Shown: in pieces, positions 12,242 through 24,200 of the stretch
Layout: each line of letters starts with the position of its first letter
How positions within the stretch are numbered: the stretch's first letter is position 1
From: Manduca sexta
Taxonomy: Eukaryota; Arthropoda; Insecta; Lepidoptera; Sphingidae
Direction: 5' to 3'
Assembly: GCF_014839805.1 (NCBI RefSeq)
Contig: NC_051119.1
Location: 4,829,245-4,893,244, forward strand
DNA length: 64,000 bases
Position numbers and translations under genes: made by a program
Notes under the pieces: generated by a model
What the model was told of the DNA's origin: nothing
Databases searched by the model: none
The model's input: the letters and a program-made list of their open reading frames with translations, nothing else

Positions 12242-13234
12242 ACTAGCTTCCGCCCGCAGCTTCGCCCGCGTGGATTTCGGGTTTCAAAAATGGAGAAGGT
12301 GCTCAATTTGTCGGGATGTTTTTTTTAATTTATGGTGGTATGCAGGTGGTCCGATTGTCCGGTCAGGGTCTGATGATGGGATCCTGGTGAAATCGAAGGA
12401 ACTTTTAACCATTAAGGTTGCACACGAAATGACGGAAGCTTAAAAAATGGAGTAACTTCTCCCGTTTTCCCAACATTTTCCATCACTGCTATGCTCCTAT
12501 TAATTGTAGCGTGATGAAAAGTATACTATAACCAGCTCAGGAGTATGAAAAATAATTGTACCAAGTTAAGTTAAAATCCGTCGAGTAGTTTTTGTTTCTA
12601 TAACGGTTATACAGACAGACAGACAGACAAAAATTTTACTAATTGCATTTTTGGCATCAGTATCGATCCCTAATCACCCCCATTTATTTTGGAAATATAT
12701 TTCATGTACAGAATTGACCTCTCTACAGATTTATTATAAGTATAGATATGCAAAAGTAGCTCAAAAATTGTCCATAACGAAAACATGCATTTTAAAGTAA
12801 AACAAAAGAAATAATATCGTGAAGCCAACCAAATAACTAATGATATATTAAATTTTGTGACTGTTCAATTTAGTCGGGTCCGCGATATCACTTTTGTTGA
12901 GTTTCAGAACGCGACATTACATTATTATATTCTGTGCTCCAACGCACACTGCTTTGATGTTAGGAACACACCTACATTGCTTAAACAACACTGAACTTTA
13001 TACAATAGCAATAAAGCTCAAATTGACTCTACGTATTAGTTAGAAAACGTTTGTATGGGAAATAGAAAAATGCTGTTTTGAGGATTTTCCCGGCAATTAT
13101 TCGAATTTTTCTCACCTTTTAAACCTTCCCTAGACCTCCACGAATAATTCAAGACCAAGATAAGATAAATCCGTTCAGCCGTTCTCGAGTTTTAGCGAGA
13201 CTAACGAACAGCAATTCATTTTTATATATATAGA
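12242..13234 (+). repeat. Family-8 repeat, 993-bp copy A
   Basis: Nearly identical, in direct orientation, to 45863-46854. It begins ACTAGCTTCCGCCCGCAGCT, has an ACAG microsatellite near 12614, and ends TTTATATATATAGA. The first half alone (to about 12747) matches the shorter copy at 50558-51423, so the 1-kb unit is probably composite. Confidence 0.9.
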
Positions 13235-14625
13235 AGATTTAAAATGTCCGTTGTTATATAAGTTATGTTAATTGTTATTTAGAAATAATTATAATTATTC
13301 TTATAAATTGTTTGACGTATCATAAGTGCTACTTTGTTCGCCTAGCATTTTTTTTTTGATTTTTCTATAGATGACTGGACTTATTTAGGCAGGATCAGTA
13401 CACGAAATAAAAGTAACCTCCAAACAAAATATCGATGTGTGCACATCATTCACTAGGATACGAGATTTTATCAGAAACCCGCGCTTCGAAGAGAAAGTTT
13501 GTATTAGAAAAGTTTTAGGTTAAGGAAAAACATTTTCTTTACGAAAGTGGAGGCGTACGGTGCGTAAACTCGTCCGTCTAAGCGTTTTGTATCTCTTTAA
13601 CTACGTTATCTAAACAAGGATTGGATAACTAAAAACTTTCGAAAAAAGAAACGTAACAAAACTTTAAAAAATCATTGAAAAATAATTTACTTCTTTCAAT
13701 CTACTATTCAAGTCAAATTCGTGTTCCCTGAGACTCGCCGCTTCAACGCTCAGTATCATAATACATGTCACTGCTGATCTTGGCTAAAGGAGTTGTAATA
13801 GTGGGTGTGAAAGTGAGGAAGTCTCTACTATCAGATGTCTTCTAACTCATTTGCCTAGATTTTTCTGTAGTGAAAACTTCTATCCAGTAGGAGAAAAAAA
13901 TTACTGAATTAAATAGTGTACATTTTTATTGATCCGAATAATTTCATTTCATTTTAATACCACAAAACTAAGAACACATATTGTTTATAAAAAAGAACAA
14001 GATACTTATCCCTATTGTATTTTATTTAATTTCAATAATAATTTTAAAATCACAAATTTGTTTATATTGTTTAAAGTTCTGTTTATAAAAAAATACAAGA
14101 TACTTATCCCTATTATATTTCTTTATATCCACATTAGACACACGCCAAAGGAAACCATTGAAGAATACATTGATACATCAAAACCTGAGACCTTTGTTTC
14201 GGCGAATCATTGGTCTGACAAATTTGAAAATGTAATATTTTCGTTACGATGCGAGATGCTTGAAAACGAGCGTGAAATGGAATTGAAGAGATTTATACGA
14301 ATACTGAGTGTAGCCCGCGCCTTCGCTCGTATTGCTACATTATTTGTTTTTACACTTTTTTTACACTTAAAAACAACAAAAATAAAAGTATAAAAAACAC
14401 ACACAATTAGTATTAAGTGTATGACAGATTTGTTGCATTATGTGTGGTAGAACAGCTCAGTATACTGTTAGGAAGCTGAAGCTACTATAATTAAAATAAA
14501 AAGAAATATCGCCAACTACAGAATCATTTACACAAATATTTCACGCAAATCAACCGACTAGCACGACTGTCAACGATCAATTGCTCCGTCTGTCAACGCT
14601 CCGTGTTTTTATAGCAAAAAGTATC
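13235..14625. other. Gap: AT-rich with a ~98-bp-spaced direct repeat
   Basis: GTTTATAAAAAAGAACAAGA and ATACTTATCCCTATT at about 13983-14020 recur at about 14082-14116. The 154-codon ORF at 13929-14393 spans this repeat. It is low-complexity, shows no domain, and ends in a repeat-like CCCGCGCCTTCGCTCG tail, so I do not call it. Confidence 0.45.
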
Positions 14626-14631
14626 ACAAAT

Positions 14632-14775
14632 TCTGGAATTTGTGCTCGATATGGCGATGGGCTCGCCCCCTATCACATCATGGGACGGAACATACTTGGC
14701 GAAAAGTGGGTGCCCTAGTTGCGCCTCTGCATACCCCTTCGGGAATAAATGCGTGATGTTATGTATGTAAGTTTC
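14632..14775 (+). repeat. Family-6 repeat
   Basis: CTGGAATTTGTGCTCGATAT, ATCACATCATGGGACGGAAC, CTAGTTGCGCCTCTGCATAC, CCCTTCGGGAATAAATGCGT. Confidence 0.8.
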
Positions 14776-14956
14776 ACAAATACCCTCACAAAAATATTTC
14801 TATACTGATAATACGCTGTTAAACAGCACTGATTTTTATCTGTTTAAGCTATACCTACTTATTGTTCTCACGATATTGTCATAAATCATAATTACTTCGC
14901 ATTGACGGTGAAGAGAAAAATTGTTTGGAAACCTGGCTAAAAAATTCTTTATAGAA

Positions 14957-15084
14957 ATGAGGGTGTGTGAAGTCTACCAATCCGCACTAGGCCAGCGTGG
15001 TGGACTAAAGCCTAATCCCTCTCAGTAGTAGAGGAAGCCCGTGCAGCAGTGGGACAGTATATAATACAGGGTTGATATTATTAC
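14957..15084 (+). mobile_element. SINE family 1, 3' half
   Basis: GTGTGTGAAGTCTACCAATC through ATAATACAGGGTTGATATT. Ends about 145 bp before the candidate mini-exon. Confidence 0.82.
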
Positions 15085-15229
15085 AATCTTAAGAAATGAA
15101 TCCGTACGACGATGACTTTATAAGCTATTTTTGTACGTAGACCCGATACGTACAAAAGGTACGTAGATCGGGAAATCGAATTTTCAATTATAAATGCTGA
15201 TATTAATGATTTCCATTGTTTATTTGCAG

Positions 15230-15273
15230 GTACACCGAATACTCAGAATTCGATGGCGGTTCGTCGTGTACAG
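15230..15273 (+). CDS. Dscam-like: Candidate 44-nt mini-exon, linker before Ig5
   Basis: Bounded by TATTTGCAG and GTATTT. It begins with one base completing a codon, encodes YTEYSEFDGGSSCT, and ends in phase 1. That phase fits the next recognised exon at 24499. The residues are acidic, Ser/Gly-rich and linker-like. No Ig hallmark is present, so the call rests on splice signals and phase alone; it could be a chance ORF. Confidence 0.45.
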
Positions 15274-18200
15274 GTATTTCGACACCATTGTATTGTTAAA
15301 TAAAGCGGGTTTGACGCCTACCCGTGGCAATCAGTTAATATTTTACATCAAATATATTTAAAAATAAAAGAATAAAAACTTATACTTTATCAGAATACAA
15401 ATACAGGCTGTTCCAAAAATATAATATTAAATATAATAACTTGACATAAATGGCTGGCTCATTATTACGTGGTACTTTGTAATCTCTACATAAAAAAAAA
15501 TAAGACTTCATGATGGTAAAAAAAAGAACAGCCATTAATTGATTTACCCCGTTTATTTATATTTCAGGATTATTGTTTTTTTACAAAAAGACATAGAATC
15601 ATGTGGTATATACTATTCAATTTTTGAAAAAAATATAACATTAAAATACAGTTGTGCATATATGTTCCCTATGGACTCCAAAACGGCTGAAGAGATTTCA
15701 AAAATAAAAAACGCCCCAAAAGCTGTCTGTATGTGAACGACTTTCTCGAAATCTACTGAACGATTTTGTAGTATTATTCATAATTCCAATATTATATATG
15801 GCAATCCTGCACACGGTCTAGTCGTGTACAAAATTTCATTCGATTCAGTTGTACTTACTTCAAACATACAGAAATTATAACTCGCAAAAATATTAGTAAA
15901 AGTCAAATTTTGCTTTGTTACTCCATCTATTTTGATTCCTGCCGGCTTCACGATCGTAAATTATGTAAAATCGCCTTCACGCGTGAACGACTGGACCGAT
16001 TTCACAATTTTTTTTGTTCTGTTTGTTATTGTCAGGAGAAAGGTTCTTATGAAAGAACAAAATTAAAAAAGTTGCGCGGAAAATTAGATAATTTAAGAAA
16101 ACTTAACGAAAATATTAATTTTATATAACTGTCAATTGTTTGAAATAACTGTCAGCGATTGACAGAATGCGCGCTGCAAATTCATAGTTAAGACGGGGCA
16201 ACGTCTACCGGGTCAGCTAGTTACATATAATTTGAATAATTTGCAAACATTTTTGCATATTACCTATATATGTTTTCTTAGGTTCCCTTTATTATTATTA
16301 TTTATTTATTAAAAAAAACTAACAAGTCTTTACATAATATGAGCTTATATCCCATGGTCTTCACACTAGGCAAGCCTGTATCGTGAAGACCCAAATTTTA
16401 GCCTAGTTGCTTACATTACACATTTATTCATTTATTTGACGCTGGCCTTTCAACAAACATTAGGCTTTGCCGCTAGTAAGCATTCAATTTTCCCGTACAG
16501 TATTTTAAGTGTAAAAGTCTATAGCATATCATGGCTTGAGCCACGTAATTTGGAAAATATATGCATATGTTGAGAATGGTATAAGGGAATATTTGTTTAT
16601 TTGATATAGGTTTGACATGATGTCGCGTGGGGGTGGCACAATTTTATGTACTTATTTTTTATGCCGTTGGCGTTGTATTCCGGTACAACTGCTGTGGTCT
16701 CGGGTTCGATGTTGGGTCAAAGTGAGATTGGCTTTTGTTGCTCTAACAAAGACCCTTATATAAATTCTTCATTAATATTGATAACGTACAGTAATCGATT
16801 CGTTAAAATTTTATTATACAGGGTCATTTTGACATCGCTTTACTAAATGAAACTACATACTTATCTACGTGGAAATAATACTTTACAATAAGTTACCCGA
16901 GTCTTAGATGTAAAATAAAAAAGTGTAAGTTTCGAACAAAATAAATATTAGTAAAAAGTAATTTTAACTACTACTACTCTAAGAGAATTCTTAGCAGTGG
17001 CAACATCATTCTTTCAGCCAGAAATTCAACCATGCACACGCCATATTCGCATTAAACTACAAATTGATCATAAAATCAGAAAACTAAAACTAGGATTTTT
17101 CGTGAAAATATTGGTTATTATGGATGATTTTTGGCACAATGTCAGGAAAGGTAAAGATGAGTATGTGGTTTCATTTAGTAACGCAATGTCAAAATGACCC
17201 TGTATATTATCCATCTACTATATACAACTGAAGAGTTTGTTTGAACGCACTAATCTCAGGTACTACTAAAACGATTTTTTTTTTTGTAGGAAGTTACATT
17301 TCCTGTGAGTGCTATGGGCTACTTTTATCCCGGGAAAATAGAAAGCGGAACTTTTATCCCGGAAAAAATATCTCGTGCGGGCGGAACTGTGAGTAAGATC
17401 TACTTATAATATGTGAAAAATTCTGGAGTGGCGACCACGAACTTGGAGACGTAGCGTAGACAGGCCCCCTACGAGATGGACCGACGACCTCGTGAGGGTC
17501 GTGGGAATCCGATGGATGAGGACGGCCCAGAACCGGTCCCTGTGGCGCTCAATAGGGGAGGCCTATGTCCAGCAATGGACGATTTCCGGCTGAAATGATG
17601 ATGACGATGATATGTAAAAAGATCTATATTTTCAAAACTTTAGGATATTTTTCCAAATTTATGAATAGGTGTTAGACAGTCCTTATACCCTACAAGGGGT
17701 GTTAAAGCCGACGCCATGAGTCATAACAAATGGCGCGGAACAAAACAAACATAATGCCCGCACGAAAAGTCGTCTTGCAGTCACACCGAAGCGTGTCATA
17801 CTTGCACGAATATGTGCATTATTTATTGATAAGACATCAGCGGGGAAGGATCCCCATTACCGGATTTTTATCGGCTTCACTTTTGTAATTGCTGTAAGCA
17901 AATTATTAAAATAAATGATATTATTAACTAATTTATAGCATGGTGGGCTAAAATCGAATTATAATTAGTATTAGTCTTTATATTTGTGTCGGCTTCCCTT
18001 TCTAAATACTTCGCCACCGTAAGACTTCCCTATATATTAAAAATACTGATAAAAAACAGCTCGTTCAACGGATTTTGCGATTTCAAAAGGTAATCAAAAC
18101 CCATAGGGTACTTCCTTTTGCCCGTAATCAAATTTAGCAAGAAACAATGTTTCACAGCACATATATGTATTATGCGATATACAGAAACCGTCCGCTCCGT

Positions 18201-21200
18201 TCCGCTCTTAATGCCGTACATCGAATGGTGACCACTGTAGTGTGTGTACTTAGTTTATAAGTCATGTAATGTTTAGTATATTGAGCGCAGTCAAATACAG
18301 TATCTTAAACCATTAACACATCTTAACATACATCCTTCCATTACAACCACAATCCTATCATGAGGGACGGACTACAGAGAGAGAGACAAAAAATATAATT
18401 TACAAAAGAGAAGCCGATAGGAATCGGATTATACCCTTCGCCATTGCTAAAAAAGAAAATATTTAACCGAAAATCTCCGACCAGCACGGTGTCCAAGCCA
18501 GCCATTTGCAGTGACGCGAAGCCCTCTACACGGCCGATGTCAGTGCCAGATTATTTATTGCCATTATTTATCTGCCGCTTGAATTGAGTGCCTGCCGTGT
18601 ATAGACCTTAAATTTACATATTGGATTCGATGCTTGGTGAGGTATTTTTATTTTTAAGGTCCTGAGCGAGTGAAATTACAATATGGCGGCTTAGTATTGA
18701 CTAGCATTTGAACAAACTTAAAGAAGTGGCAATAGCCTAAATGGTTGTGGAACGGACTGCTGAGACGAATGTCCGCAGGTTCGAAACCCAAGAGCATACA
18801 CCTCTAACTTTTCTAAGTTATATGTGTATTCTTTGGGAATTATCGCTTGATTTAACATGATTAATTATAATCGATATAGAAACTGCAACTCTGTCTATTA
18901 TTTTTGCCTAACGTGGGTTTATATGTATTTTAATTCGTGAAGTTAATGGATTTTCCCCAGCGGCCCCTATACTGCGATAAATATTTGTTTGGAAATAATT
19001 GCTTCGGTTCGCATGGAATTATAGTCCCTCGTAGTTCCTCCTACCGATGATATATAGTTTCGTGTAAATAAAAAATTTGTATGTGTTTTGCATATCTATA
19101 TATATAAAAGAAAGTTGTGTTATTAGACTATTCATAACTCAAGAACGGCTGAACCATCATCATCATCAGCCTACAACTGTCCACTGCTGAACATAAGCCT
19201 CCCCTAAAGCGCGCCACGCTGTTCGGTCCTCCGCTCTCCTCATCGAATTGGCTGTAATACGGCTGAACCGATTTGGCTGAAAATTGGTAGGGAGGTAGCT
19301 TAGAACCAGGAGACGGACATAGGATACTTTTTATCCTGTTTCCATGGGAACGAGACGTGACATATCCCGAGAAAATATGTATATAGCCGGACTTTTATCC
19401 CGGAAAACACTTGCACGCGGGGGAAGCCGCGAGCAAAAGCTAGTAATAAATAGATTATAAAATATATTTGCATTACCTTATCCTATTAAATTGCTTTAAT
19501 TTTAAGGTAACATAACTATTAATATCTATGAATTTCCTTTAGCCTTCCTTTAAAAATATACTCACGCCTGTTCACGTAGAGGGCAACTAGAACACTAATT
19601 TCCCCAAATCTGTTCTATCCCATTATATCAAAAGGAATGAGCCCATCATCACAGCGAGCACTAATTTCAGACTTCAAGCTAATACTTAGTTGCTGTATTG
19701 TGTTTGTAAAAATAACACATGCTACGATTGTATTTTTTTTTTATTAAATGCATCTAGGCTACCATATATTGTATTCTTAAAATAAAAATATACAAAATAA
19801 ACATTAACACTCATAAGTATATTTTAAAAATAACTAGACATTTCGCAAAACAACTTCTCTCTACTCTCTCCGCAACATCTATGGTCAGCCTGCAATTACG
19901 TATCTCCCTCACACCTGATGGCAAGTCACCGCACCGGACGCCGCCCGAATGGTATTCTGCGGGTTATTGCTTTGCGTTGACTAGGCTTTACCCGTGACTC
20001 CGCGTCCCACATCTATCAGAAGGAATAATATTCGACTAATAAATATAATTTTTACTGGATATATTTTATATCCGCCCGAATAGCGACCACCGGACACAAG
20101 GTGTTAAAATCTAACATAGTGGCCCACATATACCACACATGCATAAACCACTAAATTGATTTCGACGATGGTTTCCTTCACCGTTAAAGCGAACGATAAA
20201 TTCACAAATCATGTGTGTATTCTTTGTGAATTTACCGTTCGCTTTAACGGTGAAGGAAAACATCGTGAGGAAATCTGCACATTTGAGAAGTTCTCTATAG
20301 GAATTTCGAAGGTGGGTGAAGTCTACCAATCCGCACTAGGCCAGCGTGGTGGATTAAGACCTAATCCCTATCAGCAGAGGAGGCTCGTACCCAGTAGTGG
20401 GCAAGTATATAATACAGGGCTGATATTATTTTTATTATACACTCTTACCAAGGTTTGGATAAATAGGCTTTAGTTTATAACCGGAAAACTATGTTAGAAA
20501 TTAAAAAAAAAATAACACGAACGGAGCGAAAGACTATATTTTTATATTACTAGTCGTTGCACGCATCTTCGCCGCGTTGAAGTTTTTTCACATATTATCT
20601 CCACACCAAATTTCATCGAAATCCATTCAGTAGTTTTTGAGTTTGTCGCGTTCAGATAGACAGACGCACAGAGAGACTTTGTTTTATATGTAAGAACTAG
20701 CTTTTGTCTTCGGCTCCGTATGCGTGATAAGTTTTTACAATAATGAAGCCTCCTATTAGTGAAAGTACTTTCAAAGATAATTTAGTAGTCCCTGAGATTG
20801 GCGCGTTTAAACAAACAAACTTAAACTTTATATAAAAGTATAGATTATACGGAATAAAACAAATTTTTATTTAGAGAAAAACAGCGAGCTTGTTCTATCT
20901 CTAAACAACGGTCACTGCCTACCCCCCGAGATAGCGTGATTACCTACAACAAATTGCCTACACGTCTATCACGGCATATTACATTCAGTAATTATATTTC
21001 CCATCGAAGCAAATTGCTCCTAAAGTGGAGTTGCGTAATGAACAGTAATTATCATACGGCGCCGAGTTAGTTGTTATATATATTAGTTTCTACACGTTTT
21101 AGTATATATTGACGCTTGAAATTTCTATGAGACAATTTAAAAAAAATGTAAAGTGATTTAAGTTTTGTTTTGAATAAGAACTTTCATAATTAACTATTAA

Positions 21201-24200
21201 TTTTATACACAAACTATTTTATAAAACTAATGTTTAATATAGCTGTATTTGTAGCTAGTGTAACTACTGTATATAATAAGACTTAACATCTCATGTCTCA
21301 GGATGGCGAGCGCAGTGGAATACCAAACAATACTTTGTAATTCAAGATGTTGGATGGTGTTTCTACTGTTTATGGGCGGTCGTGTTTACCATCAGGTGAA
21401 CGGCAAGCTGGTCTCGTCATTCAAAGCAGAAAAAAAGGGCCACTATATATTTTTCCGGGACAGATAACCTAAGTCCTTCCCAGGGTCTCTACCAAATTTC
21501 ATTGCAATTTGTTAGGTAATTGTTGAGTTTATCGTGTTCTGACAGGCGGACAGATGCGGCTGGGAACATTGTTTTATAATATATTTTTTATAACTTTTTA
21601 AGAGGAACGAGTAACTTTCTAAGAAGCAATGAATTTTCCCCGTTTTTGCAACATTTTTCACTGATATTTTGCTCCAATTGGTCATGGCGTGATGTGATAT
21701 AGCCTATAGATTCTCGATAAATTGGCTATCCGACACTTAAAGATTTTTTTTGTACGAGCAACTAGTTCCTGAGATTAGCTCGTTCAAACCATCAAATAAG
21801 CAAATAAACTCTTCAGCTTTATATAATAGTAACATAGATTTTATGCATGAGCGGCGATAGCCTAGTTGGGAGTGGTACGGACTGCGGAGACGAATGTCCG
21901 CGGGTTCATAACCCAAGGGAACACACCTCTGACTTTTCTAAAATAAATTATGTGTGTATTCTTCGTGAATTATCGCTTGCTTTAACGGTGAAGGAAAACA
22001 TCGTGAGAAAACCTGCATACCTGAGAAATTCCCTATAGGAAATTTGTGTGTGAAGTCGACCAACCCGCACTAGGCCAGCGTGGTGGACTAAGTCCTAATC
22101 CCTCTCAGTAGTAGAGGAGGCCCGTGCCCAGCAGTGGGACAGTATACAATACGGGGCTAATGATGATGAGATGTTATGCTGTTGGTGTATCAATATAAAT
22201 AAATGTACATGCCTAAATCTCCACTCTAGGTTCTAATCTACCTGAGTACGAATCTATTTGGTTAACAGCTTTGGAATCTGTAATCGATGAGACGCTCCGA
22301 GACGTTTGCAGTCAATTAATATTCTAGATTTACACTGCGGGCCATAAAACTTTTTGTTAGTAAATACCTAAATTTTTTAAATTTTTTTTCTTAGTCATTT
22401 CGACAGAGTGGCTGGTTTTTTTAAGAGCACGGAAAAGAGATTCCATTGTCACTGGTAACTCCAGTGTAAGCCAAACATATTATCGAGTAACGAGACGTGT
22501 CTCGGCTAATAATTACGCTGGCCACGGTTTCCTTCAAATTAGAATACAAATTGCTTGCATAATGCTCCTTGTAGCCAGTGGCCTAACACTATAGAGCGCA
22601 CCATGATATGCGCCGCAGTTTTTTAAAGTATAGTAATTAATATGAAATATCAAAACAAATTGAATGAATATTATTATTATTAAAGCTATTTTGCGCATGT
22701 TACAAGGATAAAATCCGCTAAATAGTTTTATTTAAATGTCTAATATTGCCGTAAACATAAGAAATCATTATAAGTCAATTTTACGGTTAGCTTCGGGCAG
22801 TAAAAACCCAAGCTTAACCATTGTTTGTGATAATTTATTCCAACAAAGTAAAATCATTGTATCTTGGCTAATCATCACTAGGACTACGATCGTCACAATT
22901 GGCCTATAACATAACACTAATTACGAATAGTTTATTTAATTTTACTATTACTTTAATTAGAAGATTTGTGCCAATGTTTTTTTATAGGGACACGAAAAAC
23001 GGTCATCATCACACATGAATTTACTTTTGTATGAGTATAAAGTTTGTGTTGTGACAACTCTTTTAGCATTTTTTCTTATACGGGCAAGGAGAAATATCTA
23101 TAGCACCTAGTGGTAATCGGAGTAGGGCCCCAATAGTGTCTGACGAGAGATGATTTCCTCCAGTCGATTCAATGAAATATTATTAGAGTTATATATTAAA
23201 AAATGTCTAACCATACCTGATGGTATATGAATTAGGTTCCAGATGATATCGACTGACGAGAGATCATTACCCCCAGTCGATTCAATGAAATATTATTGAG
23301 GTAAATATATTAAAAAAGCAGCGATAGCCTAGTTGGGCGTGGAACGGACTGCCGAGACGAATGTCCGCAGGTTCAAATCCCAAGCGCACACACCTCTGAT
23401 TTTTCTAAAAAATTATGTGTGTATTCTTTGTGAATTATCGTTTGCTTTAACGATGAAGGAAAACATCGTGAGGAAACCTGCATACCTGAGAAGTTCTCTA
23501 TAGGAATTTCGAGGGTGTGTGAAGTCTACCAATCCGCACTAGGCCAGCGTGATGGACTAAGGCCTAATCCCTCTCAGTAGTAGAGGAGGCCCGTGCTCAA
23601 CAGTGGGCAAGTATATAATACAGGGCTGATATTATTATTATTATTAAATACATTATAATAGATGCCACCTTCCCCGTGCCCGCAATGTACGCGCGCCAAA
23701 GACCTAGTTACCAGACTCTAATCAGCGCTTTTACGGTCTGCCACCTCCAATGCGAGATCGCATTCAATCAGATTTACCTGCACATTACATAATATGACGT
23801 AGCTCGCAATTTGGATGGATATTTCAGCCAATTATCGGAACGGGGAATTCCCCGTTTATAATGAGAAGTTAAATAATATTATTAAATTTAACAATTTATA
23901 AGAATTATATTATCTACTTTAGATTGTGACATAGCTGGTAATAAATATTTTTGATTCCTTAACACAAATCTACCGAAACAGGCAATATTTCAAGGAAGGG
24001 TTAAATAATACAAACTTATGAAATTTAAGGGTGGTTAAATAATATATTATTAAATTTAAATGTTGATAAAAATTAAATTTATTTTCAATGAAATCGATCA
24101 AAATCCTTTTTGTTTCCTTAGGACAAAACTACAGGTAATTTTTTTGCTTTGAATGACGAGACGAGCTTTCCGTTCGCTTGATGGTAAGCGATACGACCGC

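Noticed and set aside
13929..14393. 154-codon plus-strand ORF
   Set aside because: Low-complexity Ile/Phe/Lys/Asn-rich product with no domain; spans an internal direct repeat and ends in a CCCGCGCCTTCGCTCG repeat tail.
1..15229. Search for upstream Dscam-like exons (Ig1-Ig4)
   Set aside because: No splice-bounded Cys-Trp-Cys Ig pattern found on the plus strand; the GC-richer patches are repeats.
23315..23390. tRNA gene suggested by A and B boxes
   Set aside because: Part of a repeated SINE with tail and many copies; the cloverleaf is not intact.
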